Assembly (NCBI GenBank): GCA_038231255.1
Contig: JBBRLR010000008.1
Coordinates: 18,275-82,274 of the forward strand
DNA length: 64,000 nucleotides
Direction of reading: 5' to 3'
Origin: JALYUS01 sp038231255
Lineage (GTDB): Bacteria > Chloroflexota > Chloroflexia > Thermomicrobiales > JALYUS01
In this document: positions 56,028 to 63,882 of the stretch, in pieces
How the letters are laid out: each line of letters starts with the position of its first letter
Numbering within the stretch: the stretch's first letter is position 1
Notes under the pieces: model-generated
The model's input: only the letters and a program-made list of their open reading frames with translations
Databases searched by the model: none
What the model was told of the DNA's origin: nothing
Program-made: the position numbers and the translations under genes

Positions 56028-56516
56028 CTAAAAGGGCACATCATCGAATTCTTCGGACGCGAATGTCTCATCGTCGCCGGTTGGCTTCTTCTGCGGCGCC
56101 TGTTGCTGCGGGCGCTGCGGGCGCTGCTGTTGCGTGCTCGCGCCATCGCCCCAGTCATCCGCGCCTTCGCCGCCTTCGACGCGGCGATCGAGTAACGTCA
56201 GGTCGTTGGCGACAATATCGTACGATGTCCGCTCGACCCCCTGATTGTCGGTATATTTCCGGGACTGGATGCGGCCCTCGACGTACACCTTGCTGCCTTT
56301 ATGGAGACTCTGGGAGGCCAACTCCGCCATCCGCTCCCAGGCAACGATGCGGTGCCATTCCGTTTCATCCGTCCAGTTGCCGTTCGGGTCCTTCCGGCCG
56401 CGCGAGGTTGCAACGCTGAAGTTCGCGACCGGCTGGCCGCTCGGCGTATACCGCAATTCCGGCTCGCGACCGAGGTTGCCGACCAAAATCACCTTGTTGA
56501 CACTGTACCGCGCCAT
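56028..56516 (-). CDS. ssb: Single-stranded DNA-binding protein
   Basis: 162 residues. OB-fold: VNKVILVGNLGREPELRYTP, GQPVANFSVATSRGRKDPNG, TEWHRIVAWERMAELASQSL, GSKVYVEGRIQSRKYTDNQG. A Gln/Pro-rich linker (TQQQRPQRPQQQAPQ) leads to the acidic tip EEFDDVPF, which matches the DDDIPF tail that recruits replication and repair proteins. The start has GAGGAG upstream. Placed between rpsF and rpsR in the usual bacterial order. Confidence 0.94.
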   Translation of the reverse strand: MARYSVNKVILVGNLGREPELRYTPSGQPVANFSVATSRGRKDPNGNWTDETEWHRIVAWERMAELASQSLHKGSKVYVEGRIQSRKYTDNQGVERTSYDIVANDLTLLDRRVEGGEGADDWGDGASTQQQRPQRPQQQAPQKKPTGDDETFASEEFDDVPF

Positions 56517-56535
56517 CGCCGTGCTCCTCGCTGCC

Positions 56536-57054
56536 CTACGCGAGGGCGGGTTCGCTCTCGCTCTCGTCCTCGGCGGCGGGCGTTTCCGCCGTCGGCGGTT
56601 CGGTCAAATCCTCGCCCTGTGGCCCGATGGTGAGATCGGTATCGGTGTCCATGCTCGCGCCGCTCGGCGCGGCGACTGCTTCACCTTCCGTCGCACCCTC
56701 CACTGCTTCACCTTCGGCCACTTCACCCTCAGCGCCCTTTTTCGGCTTCTTCGGCTTCGGCGGCACATATGTCGTCACGAGGCTGCGCAGTACCTGGCTG
56801 TTCAGGCCGAGGTCGCGCTCGAGATCACCGATGCCTTCGGGGTTAAGCGTGAACATGTACAGGGCGTAGAAACCGTCGCGGTAATCGCGGATCGGATATG
56901 CGAGGCGGCGACGACCCCAGGGCGAGACCGTAGTCAGTTCCGAAACTTCGCCGCCACCGGTCGTGATGTAGCCGGAAACTCGTTCGAGGGCGCCCGGCAT
57001 CTCGTCTTCGGCGATGTCGGGGGCAAAAACAGCCATCAATTCGTAAGCTCGCAC
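56536..57054 (-). CDS. rpsF: Ribosomal protein S6 with acidic C-terminal extension
   Basis: 172 residues from GTG at 57054 behind GGGAGG; longer frames upstream lack a ribosome site. The S6 domain (RAYELMAVFAPDIAEDEMPG, TVSPWGRRRLAYPIRDYRDG, YALYMFTLNPEGIGDLERDL) ends near residue 98. After PPKPKKPKKG the remaining 70 residues are strongly acidic (GAEGEVAEGEAVEGATEGEA, AEDESESEPALA). S6 pairs with S18 in the 30S; here S18 has a basic Gly/Arg extension. First gene of rpsF-ssb-rpsR, the usual autoregulated operon. Confidence 0.92.
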   Translation of the reverse strand: MRAYELMAVFAPDIAEDEMPGALERVSGYITTGGGEVSELTTVSPWGRRRLAYPIRDYRDGFYALYMFTLNPEGIGDLERDLGLNSQVLRSLVTTYVPPKPKKPKKGAEGEVAEGEAVEGATEGEAVAAPSGASMDTDTDLTIGPQGEDLTEPPTAETPAAEDESESEPALA

Positions 57055-57261
57055 CGTTCCTCCCTTTCCGTGGAGTACATCGCCCCATCTCGGTCGTCGC
57101 GCGGCGGTGCAGGCCGCGTGTGGATGGAGCGGAAAGGCATCGTAATGGCGGGCCACGCGGCCCGCAGCGCATGGCAGTCTACGCGATCCGCCGGGCCACT
57201 GTCAATGCCACCTTTTGCAGTAACGAGTAATGAAAGAGGTTTCGCAGTCGGGATGTTTTTT

Positions 57262-57297
57262 CTGGTGGTAGCAGGCTTTCCAGCCTACTACCACCAG
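57262..57297. repeat. Family A-related hairpin
   Basis: CTGGTGGTAGCAGGCTTTCC then AGCCTACTACCACCAG: GGTAGCAGGCTTTCCAGCC-type core with outer arms CTGGTGGTAG / CTACCACCAG. Lies in the 309-base gap (57055-57363) upstream of rpsF, which otherwise shows only the 57325 repeat. Confidence 0.65.
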
Positions 57298-57324
57298 ACT
57301 TCTCTCGCGAACTGTGTACGTCCT

Positions 57325-57380
57325 GATGAGTAGCGAGTGGAACGCAAACCCGCTCGCTACTCGCTACTCGCCACTCGTTC
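57325..57380. repeat. GAGTAGCGAGT-type repeat at the rsgA stop
   Basis: GAGTAGCGAG (57328-57337) faces CTCGCTACTC twice over at 57352-57368, and GTGGAACG faces CACTCGTTCC. The right part lies in the 3' end of rsgA, so the last four residues (TSGE) and the TAG stop are repeat-encoded. Confidence 0.55.
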
Positions 57381-58467
57381 CCCGGCCGGCGATGCCGCTC
57401 CACCAAAGGTAGGGGACATCGCGCGACGTGGATTCCGCCGGATCACCTTCGCCACGCAACAGGCGAGCATAACTGTCGTAGCGGGCCGGTGCGATTGCCC
57501 CTGCCCCGACCGCATCGCGGACGGCGCAACGCGGCTCGTGGAGGTGCGTGCAGTCGCCATGCTTGCACTCGCCGAGATAGGGTTGGAACTCCGGGAAGCA
57601 GGTCTCGAGGTGGTCGAGGGTCTCGCGTTGCAGCGTCAGGGCGCGGATGCCCGCCGTGTCCGCGATGTAGCCGCCCAACGCGCCGAGCGGGAAAAGGCGC
57701 GTCCCCGTCGTCGTGTGCCGCCCTTTGCCCGTCGCGGCGCTGACATCGCTGATCCGCTCGTGCAGGCCCGGCTGCAAGGCATTGAGCAGGCTCGACTTGC
57801 CGACGCCCGACGGCCCCAGAAAGGCGGAGATACGGCCGGCGAGTTGCTCGCGGAGCGCATCAATACCGGTGCCCGCCGCCGTACTCGTCAGCAACACGGG
57901 ATAGTCGAGCGCACGATAGACCGCCAATTGGGCGTCGAGTCGTGGCGAAACGCCGAGGTCCACCTTGTTGATGCAGATCACCGCGCGCAGGTCCTCCGAT
58001 TCGGCGGTGACGAGGAAACGGTCGAGCAGGCCAAGATGCGGCTCCGGCGCGCGGGCGGCAAGGACGGCGACGAGTTGCTCCAGCCCGACAATCGAGCGAA
58101 GCGTCCCCTGCCCCGCATCCGGGTCGCGCCGCGTGAAGGCGCCCCCGGCCCGCGCGACGACTTCCTCGATCATCCCCGTACCCTGACCGGTGATGAGCAC
58201 CCGCACCCGGTCGCCGACCGCGACGGGGTCGTGATGATGCACCTTGACCCGCTGCACGCTATTGCGGAATGCCGTGCCGCTCGTTTGAGCATAGTGGAGT
58301 TGTTTGCGCAGCCGCCCGCGAATCTCGCAGCGCAGATCGCCCGCCGAGGTTTCGACGCGGTAGATACCTCGGCTGCCGTCCACCACTAGCCCTTCCAATA
58401 ACGGCGAAGGATTGCCATCGGTCACGTCGGTATCGCTGTCCGGGACAACGCGACGGGTTTTGCTCAA
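57364..58467 (-). CDS. rsgA: Ribosome small subunit-dependent GTPase A
   Basis: About 367 residues from TTG at 58467, chosen for GAGGAG upstream. N-terminal OB-fold (GIYRVETSAGDLRCEIRG, PVAVGDRVRVLI), circularly permuted GTPase with NKVDL before the P-loop GPSGVGKSSLLNAL, then DTAGIRAL, and a C-terminal zinc knuckle ECKHGDCTHLHEPRCAV. RsgA assists late 30S maturation. Three more in-frame upstream codons exist without support. The end is encoded in a repeat (57325). Confidence 0.9.
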   Translation of the reverse strand: MSKTRRVVPDSDTDVTDGNPSPLLEGLVVDGSRGIYRVETSAGDLRCEIRGRLRKQLHYAQTSGTAFRNSVQRVKVHHHDPVAVGDRVRVLITGQGTGMIEEVVARAGGAFTRRDPDAGQGTLRSIVGLEQLVAVLAARAPEPHLGLLDRFLVTAESEDLRAVICINKVDLGVSPRLDAQLAVYRALDYPVLLTSTAAGTGIDALREQLAGRISAFLGPSGVGKSSLLNALQPGLHERISDVSAATGKGRHTTTGTRLFPLGALGGYIADTAGIRALTLQRETLDHLETCFPEFQPYLGECKHGDCTHLHEPRCAVRDAVGAGAIAPARYDSYARLLRGEGDPAESTSRDVPYLWWSGIAGRGTSGE

Positions 58468-58897
58468 AATCGAATACTCCTCGTGAAAACGCCGATCCCC
58501 GGCAAATCGCGGGGAAAGAAAAAGGCAGCGAAACGCCCGGTCGGGCAAACCCACCGGCGGTGCATGCATATCCAGCGTCGAGAAGCGATGAAGAAAATGG
58601 GGAACGCGTTGCTAGCGCATATCCTGGTGGAAGGCGGCACCGCCACGACGCCGATCATGCAGCACGGATGCAAGCATTGTCATCGTCGTACCCTCCTTCC
58701 CGTCCGGTCGGGGTTGCCTCGCGAATTGATCCGGTGGCCCGGTTGCGCCAGATTGTACGCGCACACGGGTGGGCACGTCAAACTCGGCGTGCGTCCTTAT
58801 CCCCGGGGCAACCATTATGATACACTAGAGGCGTCGCGTGACCGCAACGACGCGGTCGCGCCGAGCGAAAGTCTGCTGGTCGAAGGAGATCAATGCG
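58468..58897. other. Divergent intergenic region between rsgA and the ferredoxin gene
   Basis: 430 bases. Contains a CCCCGGCAAATCGCGGGG-like hairpin near 58498 and, on the minus strand, a 23-residue ORF (58612-58683) that starts MTMLASVLHDRRRGGAAFHQ with AAGGAGGG before its ATG; it could be a leader peptide for rsgA. TATGAT at 58816-58821 and TACACT at 58821-58826 are -10-like for the ferredoxin gene but lack a -35. Nothing else is supported. Confidence 0.35.
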
Positions 58898-59521
58898 ATG
58901 CCGAAGGTGTACTTCCCCAACCAGAACCGCACCATCGAGGTGCCGTATGGTGCGAACCTCCGCCGGGCGGCGCTGGATAACGGCATCGATGTCTATGGCT
59001 TCCCCGCGAAGTTCCTCAATTGTGGCGGTCACGGGCTGTGCGGCACCTGCAAGGTCGCGGTCGAGCCGGAGTGGAACCTGTCGGATCGCACGAACGCCGA
59101 AATCCGCAAACTGAAGGCCGCGCCGCTACGCCTTTCCTGCCAGGCGAAGGTCGAGGGTGACATCAGTTGCTATACCCAGATGCCGATTGACACGACGCGC
59201 GGCATCGAGACGACGCGCTGCTATATCGTGCTTAGCCGCCCACGATTGCAGATGGTTCAGGAAGTCGTCGGCAACGAGTTCCAGCGCAATGTCTTCCTCG
59301 ATGTCGCGGAGGCGGAGGAGATCGCGCGTGAGGTCGCCGCGCTGTACCCGGACGGCAACTGGGAGATCCGCGAGTTCACGGACCCGCTGACGACGCAGGA
59401 GTTCTCGTTCTCCTACAATCCCCTCCGCTACATCCGCGCCACGCCGAGCGACCCAATGGCGGACGGCGAGGGAGACACTATCACCGCGCCGCTTGCCTCC
59501 GCCTCGGGCATTCCGGGCTAG
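58898..59521 (+). CDS. 2Fe-2S ferredoxin with extra C-terminal domain
   Basis: 207 residues; ATG at 58898 behind AAGGAG. Residues 1-85 are a plant-type 2Fe-2S ferredoxin: LNCGGHGLCGTCKVAV gives C-x5-C-x2-C and LRLSCQAKV the fourth Cys. About 120 further residues (ETTRCYIVLSRPRLQMVQEV, VFLDVAEAEEIAREVAALYP, TTQEFSFSYNPLRYI) form an alpha/beta domain that I do not recognise. Electron carrier for an unidentified oxidoreductase. It stands alone on this strand between convergent and divergent genes. Confidence 0.8.
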   Translation: MPKVYFPNQNRTIEVPYGANLRRAALDNGIDVYGFPAKFLNCGGHGLCGTCKVAVEPEWNLSDRTNAEIRKLKAAPLRLSCQAKVEGDISCYTQMPIDTTRGIETTRCYIVLSRPRLQMVQEVVGNEFQRNVFLDVAEAEEIAREVAALYPDGNWEIREFTDPLTTQEFSFSYNPLRYIRATPSDPMADGEGDTITAPLASASGIPG

Positions 59522-59538
59522 AAAGCGGTGCCGCCCAT

Positions 59539-60660
59539 TTAGAATGGTTGCCGGGGCGGCTTTTTGACGCGGAAGCCGGTTTCGCGCAGGCGGGAGCGTA
59601 CCCAGCGGTCCACGCGCTCGCGCGTCACAATGCCAACGACCGCGCCCGTCTCGTTGATGACCGCGATGGTGCGTGCGTTGGTACGTTCCAACAGCCTCAG
59701 ACCATCGTGAAGCGTCAGGTCGGGCGCAAGCGTCAGCGTCGGTAGCGCGCCAATCGGCGTCATGGCGTCGCGGACGGTCGTTTCCAACCAGAGCGGGCGT
59801 GGCACCTTGCGGACATTCGTGTCGAGGTCTAAAACGCCCATCACGACACCGTCCGCACCGACGGGTCGGGGGCCGCTGAGGCGATCCGACAAAAAGAGAT
59901 CCACGACATCGCCGATCACCTTGTCCGGTGCGAGCAGCGGGCCAGGGCCGGTGATCGCGACGAGCGGGATCGCCTGGCTCGTCTCCTGCCAGAGCAGTTG
60001 CACGAACGAGAGCCGTCCCGCCCGCCCGATGTAGTAGCCGATCAGGATGATCCACAGCCCGAAGGCGGGCACGTAAAAGGTCGTCACCCCACCAAGCGCG
60101 AGCAGCGACCACGACAGCACTTGCCCGTATCCGGCGGCAACGCGCGTCCCCTGCATCAGATCGTCCGCAACGTACCACGCGAAGGCGCGCACGATCCGCC
60201 CGCCGTCGAGCGGGAAGCCGGGCAGGAGATTGAGGACGACGAGCAACCCATTCATGATCGCCAGCGCGATAAAGAGCGCGAAAAGCGGGCCGTACCGCCC
60301 GTGGCTGACGAGTGCGACCAGTCCCGCCGCGAGCGCAAGCGCGAGGCTGATTCCCGGCCCGGCGATGGCGACGAGGCATTCATCGGCGGGCGTGCTCCGC
60401 TCGGCGGAAATCTCCGCCGCACCGCCGAGCAGCGATAACTTCACCCAACGCACCGGCAGTCCGACGCGCCGCGCCGCGAACGCGTGCGCGAACTCGTGCG
60501 CCGCGACCGAACCGATAAACGCGACGCCGATCGCGCCCGCGACGACTGCCCATACCGCAGCCGCGCTCCCCTCCTCGCCATACGGTCGGCCCTTCGTCAG
60601 CGCCCCGACGACGGGCAAGGCGAGGATAAGCAGCAAATCCCACGACAGCCGCACCGGCAC
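59539..60660 (-). CDS. Site-2 protease (M50) with CBS domains
   Basis: About 373 residues. SVAAHEFAHAFAARR is the HExxH zinc site, LVVLNLLPGFPLDGGRIVRA the second motif (LDG). Multiple transmembrane helices surround these, then two C-terminal CBS motifs (VMGVLDLD..., TLHDGLRLLERTNARTIAVI with GAVVGIVTRERVDRW). These proteases cut within the membrane, for example anti-sigma factors. The start is uncertain: a GTG at 60660 is used, but the frame is open upstream through a family B repeat, with no good ATG/GTG/TTG plus ribosome site between them. Confidence 0.78.
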   Translation of the reverse strand: MPVRLSWDLLLILALPVVGALTKGRPYGEEGSAAAVWAVVAGAIGVAFIGSVAAHEFAHAFAARRVGLPVRWVKLSLLGGAAEISAERSTPADECLVAIAGPGISLALALAAGLVALVSHGRYGPLFALFIALAIMNGLLVVLNLLPGFPLDGGRIVRAFAWYVADDLMQGTRVAAGYGQVLSWSLLALGGVTTFYVPAFGLWIILIGYYIGRAGRLSFVQLLWQETSQAIPLVAITGPGPLLAPDKVIGDVVDLFLSDRLSGPRPVGADGVVMGVLDLDTNVRKVPRPLWLETTVRDAMTPIGALPTLTLAPDLTLHDGLRLLERTNARTIAVINETGAVVGIVTRERVDRWVRSRLRETGFRVKKPPRQPF

Positions 60661-60747
60661 GCCGGCAAACGTCGCCGCAATCGTCCCCCGCGCCCCCCGC
60701 CCTATCGAAAGGAACGCGCCAGAAAACGTGTCTGAAAGACACGTTCC

Positions 60748-60795
60748 TACTCCCCCTTCCCGTCTCGGGAAGGGGGTAGGGGGGTTAGGCTCCCT
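60748..60795. repeat. Dispersed inverted repeat, family B
   Basis: CTCCCCCTTCCCG / CGGGAAGGGGGTA arms with GGGGGGTTAGGCTCCC tail. It begins immediately after the darA stop (minus strand TAGGGAGCC) and lies in the upstream coding frame of the M50 protease, where it would encode PNPPTPFPRREGG. A smaller hairpin AACGTGTCT/AGACACGTT (60723-60745) follows. Confidence 0.8.
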
Positions 60796-61078
60796 AGAGT
60801 CGCTGGTAATCTTCGAGGTCGAGGACAAAGACGGTTGCGGCGGCGGTTTGGACCGGCGCATTCGATTCGCCCGACTGTCGCGAACGGGCCTGCCCACGGA
60901 TGAGGTCGAGTACCGGGTCCACTTGCTCATCCTGCACACCGATCATGATCGTGGTGTTGCCGCGCCGCAGGAAACCGCCGGTGCTGGCGAGCCGGGTCGC
61001 GCGATATTCGGCTTCGAGTAACGCATCCACGACGTTATCGGCGTCTTCATTCTGGACGACGGCGATAATCAGTTTCAC
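60794..61078 (-). CDS. darA: Cyclic-di-AMP receptor DarA/PstA (PII-like)
   Basis: 94 residues from GTG behind AGGAGG. The PII-like fold with the c-di-AMP pocket is recognised in MKLIIAVVQNEDADNVVDAL, YRATRLASTGGFLRRGNTTI, MIGVQDEQVDPVLDLIRG and the C-terminal AATVFVLDLEDYQRL strand. Trimeric DarA/PstA proteins bind c-di-AMP; downstream targets are unknown. No diadenylate cyclase is in the window. It precedes the site-2 protease on the same strand with a repeat between them. Confidence 0.9.
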   Translation of the reverse strand: MKLIIAVVQNEDADNVVDALLEAEYRATRLASTGGFLRRGNTTIMIGVQDEQVDPVLDLIRGQARSRQSGESNAPVQTAAATVFVLDLEDYQRL

Positions 61079-61275
61079 GCGTGGAGCCTCCTCGATTTGG
61101 CCTGCAACGCGGGGTTTCGTGCCCCGCCGTGCCGTTCACTATAGCGACCAGAAGGCACAAAGTCAATCAGCATAGCGGCTTCCATATCAGGATTGGTTTG
61201 ATGCAGCAGGAAAAAGAGCGTGCGATGCTCGGAGAATGGGCGATACTGAACGATAACACCGAGGGAGGCTCAACT

Positions 61276-61655
61276 ATGGCGATGAAGACTGAAGCGACAA
61301 TCAAAGACCTTATCCATGCCCCCGATGATGAGATGTACGAACTGATTGACGGAAATTTGGTGCGCATGCCACCGACCGGCTTTGAGCCGACCCTCGTCGC
61401 AGGCGAGATCTTCGTGGCATTGCGTGCGTATGCCCGGGCAACGGGAACGGCTACGCGATGACCGATGGCATCGCATACATCGTCAATCTCCCACATCGCC
61501 GCTCCTTCAGCCCGGATGCATCCATCGCACATGCTGTACCGGAAAACAGGATGCGCTTCGTTGATGGCGCACCGCTCTTCGCTGCCGAGGTCCGTTCGGC
61601 GGGCGATGTTGTGCGGACGCCGAACCCGCATTGCCCGATTGGCGCATTCCTGTGA
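61276..61655 (+). pseudogene. Frameshifted Uma2-family endonuclease remnant (DUF820)
   Basis: Frame 1 from ATG 61276 (GGGAGG upstream) gives MAMKTEATIKDLIHAPDDEM, YELIDGNLVRMPPTGFEPTL and stops at 61461; a second frame from about 61443 continues the same protein: GYAMTDGIAYIVNLPHRRSF, SPDASIAHAVPENRMRFVDG, APLFAAEVRSAGD. Together they cover most of the Uma2/DUF820 restriction-endonuclease-like fold, including the conserved D...E-V-x-S site, but the C-terminus is missing. One frameshift and a truncation make it inactive. A single sequencing error cannot be excluded. Confidence 0.75.
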
Positions 61656-61697
61656 GCGACATTTTCGGCTGATCCCATACCGCAAAGTGGAGAGTGG

Positions 61698-61706
61698 TGC
61701 TATACT
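61698..61706 (+). promoter_or_regulatory. Extended -10 promoter upstream of miaB
   Basis: TGCTATACT: the TGn extension directly before a perfect TATACT, 80 bases before the miaB start. No -35 match at 17 bases. Confidence 0.4.
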
Positions 61707-61785
61707 CGTCGTTCGAGCGCGGGGCGTCCGCGCTATTCGCGCGTGCGACGCATTCATATAACCGCAAAGCGCGGGGGCACGAACT

Positions 61786-63195
61786 ATGAGCACGAGTACA
61801 CCGATTCCGATTCCGATTATGCCAACATGGGCGCCGGAACCGGCCACGATGCCGGAAGGCGACGCCCCGGCGACTAATAAAAAATATTATATCTGGACGA
61901 TTGGCTGCCAGATGAATGTCGCGGAGTCCAACCAGATGGCCGCCGCTTTCCAGCACGCCGGCCTCGGCGCGGCGAAGACGGAGGCTGAGGCGGATGTCAT
62001 CGTCCTCAATTCCTGCGTCGTGCGGCAGGCGTCCGAAGATAAGGTGAAAGGCAAGATCGGCTCCCTCTACAAACTGAAGCGCGCCAACCCGGACCTTAAG
62101 ATCGCCCTCACCGGCTGCATGGCGACCAAGCACGAGGAGGAACTGATGAAGCAGTTCCCCGTCCTCGATCTCGTTTTCGAGCCTGCCGCATTGGAAGAAC
62201 TGGGCCGCATCGTCCCGGAGATGGACGACGATCTCGCCGCCCTGCCCCACTACTACCTGCCGGAGCATACCGCGCCGGAGGTGACGGCGTTCATTCCAAT
62301 CATCATGGGCTGCAACAAGGTCTGCTCCTACTGCATCGTCCCTTACCGGCGCGGCAAGGAACGCTCGCGCCCGATTGCCGACTTGCAAGCGGAAGTGCGC
62401 GAACTCGCTGCGCGCGGCGTGCGGGAAGTGACCTTGCTCGGCCAGATCGTGGATCGCTACGGCTACGACTTCAAGGACGGCACTGACCTCGCTGACCTGC
62501 TCCAGGCGATCCACGATACGCCGGGCCTCGACCGCATCCGCTTCCTCACCTCCCACCCGGCCTATATGTCGGAGCGGATCGTCCACGCCGTGGCCGATTT
62601 GCCGAAGGTCTGCGAGCACATTAACCTACCCGTGCAGGCGGGCGACGACGAAGTGCTCCGCCGCATGCGCCGCAATTACACCGCCAACGACTATCGGCGG
62701 CAGATCGAGGCGATCCGCACGATCATGCCCGACACCACAATCGCGACGGACATTATCGTCGGCTTCTGCGGCGAGACGGACGCGCAGTTCGAGAATACGC
62801 TGCGGTTGCTCGAAGACGTGCGTTGCGACGTGACGCATGTGGCGATGTACTCGCCGCGCAAGGGCACCGCCTCCGCCCGCTGGGAGGACGATGTGCCGCG
62901 CGAGGTGAAACTGGCGCGCCATCAGGCCATCGAGCGGCTGCAGGAGCGCATTTCGCAGGAGCACAACGACCGACTCCTGGGCCGCGAAATGGAAGTGCTC
63001 GTGGACGGTCAGGGCGACGGCCGCTGGCGGGGCCGGACGCGGGGCAACAAACTCGTCTTCTTCGAGGACAGCGCGAACCGCCTCGGTCAGATGGCCCATG
63101 TCCGCATCGCGCGGGCGACGCCGTGGTTCCTCCAGGGCGAGTTGACAAAGATCGAAGGCGTGCCGGTCGCGACGCCGGTCGGAGCGATAGCGTGA
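61786..63195 (+). CDS. miaB: tRNA-2-methylthio-N6-dimethylallyladenosine synthase
   Basis: 469 residues. After a 30-residue Pro-rich leader, cluster Cys residues in IWTIGCQMNVAES, LNSCVVRQAS and LTGCMATK, the radical SAM motif IMGCNKVCSYCIVPYRRGKE, and a C-terminal TRAM domain. GCQMN and VVRQ-type signatures match MiaB, which adds a methylthio group to i6A37 of tRNA. The GTG of moaB overlaps its stop (GTGA), so both are co-translated, a pairing not expected from function. A second, RimO-type enzyme lies at 46446. Confidence 0.92.
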   Translation: MSTSTPIPIPIMPTWAPEPATMPEGDAPATNKKYYIWTIGCQMNVAESNQMAAAFQHAGLGAAKTEAEADVIVLNSCVVRQASEDKVKGKIGSLYKLKRANPDLKIALTGCMATKHEEELMKQFPVLDLVFEPAALEELGRIVPEMDDDLAALPHYYLPEHTAPEVTAFIPIIMGCNKVCSYCIVPYRRGKERSRPIADLQAEVRELAARGVREVTLLGQIVDRYGYDFKDGTDLADLLQAIHDTPGLDRIRFLTSHPAYMSERIVHAVADLPKVCEHINLPVQAGDDEVLRRMRRNYTANDYRRQIEAIRTIMPDTTIATDIIVGFCGETDAQFENTLRLLEDVRCDVTHVAMYSPRKGTASARWEDDVPREVKLARHQAIERLQERISQEHNDRLLGREMEVLVDGQGDGRWRGRTRGNKLVFFEDSANRLGQMAHVRIARATPWFLQGELTKIEGVPVATPVGAIA

Positions 63196-63725
63196 GCACG
63201 AGCGGTGAAACGAGCGCGGCGCAGCATGAGGCCCGCGCGGCGCAAGAAATGCCCTCCGTGTGTGTCGCGGTCGTCACCGTCAGCGATACGCGCACGGAGG
63301 CAACAGACGCGAGCGGGCGGTTATTGCGCGAATCGCTCGGTGCGGACGGACATACCATCGCCTTCTACCGCATCATCAAGGACGACGGTGAGGGTATCCA
63401 TGGCGCCTTGAACGAGGCGACGAGCGACCCGGAGTGCGACGCGATCATCTTCAATGGCGGCACGGGCATCGCTCGGCGGGACACGACCTTCGATGTCATT
63501 GATCGCGCGCTGGAAAAACGGCTCCTCGGTTTCGGGGAGATTTTTCGCTCCCTCAGTTACGTGGAGATCGGCCCGGCGGCGATCATGTCCCGCGCAACGG
63601 CCGGCGCTTACCGTAACCGGATCGTCATCTCGATCCCCGGTTCGACGGCGGCGGTGCGGCTCGCGCTCGACAAACTGATCCGCCCGCAACTCCCGCACAA
63701 GGTCTGGGAACTCGTCCGCCAATGA
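63192..63725 (+). CDS. moaB: Molybdenum cofactor biosynthesis protein B
   Basis: 177 residues from the GTG overlapping the miaB stop, with GGAGCG upstream. MoaB/MogA fold: VCVAVVTVSDTRTEATDASG, LLRESLGADGHTIAFYRIIK, AIIFNGGTGIARRDTTFDVI (nucleotide/molybdopterin-binding GGTG), IMSRATAGAYRNRIVISIPG, STAAVRLALDKLI. It adenylylates molybdopterin or is a paralogue with unclear role. The 3' end is almost duplicated in inverse orientation at 63883-64000. No other molybdenum cofactor gene is visible. Confidence 0.88.
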   Translation: MSTSGETSAAQHEARAAQEMPSVCVAVVTVSDTRTEATDASGRLLRESLGADGHTIAFYRIIKDDGEGIHGALNEATSDPECDAIIFNGGTGIARRDTTFDVIDRALEKRLLGFGEIFRSLSYVEIGPAAIMSRATAGAYRNRIVISIPGSTAAVRLALDKLIRPQLPHKVWELVRQ

Positions 63726-63727
63726 TC

Positions 63728-63880
63728 GGACTTTAACTACCAAGACACGAAGAACACGAAGAGCACGAAGGAAAGCAACGTATGTGAAGCACGAAAGCAT
63801 GAAGGAAGAAAGAGAAGAAAGAGGAGGCGATCAACTTTTCTCTCACTTTTCGTGCTCTTCGTGTCTTCGTGGTTAAGTCC
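63728..63880. repeat. Long inverted repeat, family C
   Basis: Left arm includes CAAGACACGAAGAACACGAA and GAGCACGAAG; right arm TTCGTGCTCTTCGTGTCTTC and GTGGTTAAGTCC. Related to the element at 46289 in motif (ACCAAGA, TTAAGTCC) and layout. It fills the gap between the two tail-to-tail moaB-like genes. Confidence 0.75.
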
Positions 63881-63882
63881 TC

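Noticed and set aside
55528..56031. Ala/Thr-rich 167-codon frame opposite the S18 gene
   Set aside because: It is the reverse of the glycine-rich S18 extension (GGC runs read as GCC), with no ribosome site and no family match.
58483..58980. Plus-strand frame before the ferredoxin gene
   Set aside because: It runs out of frame into the ferredoxin and its sequence has no recognisable domain; the start has no convincing ribosome site.
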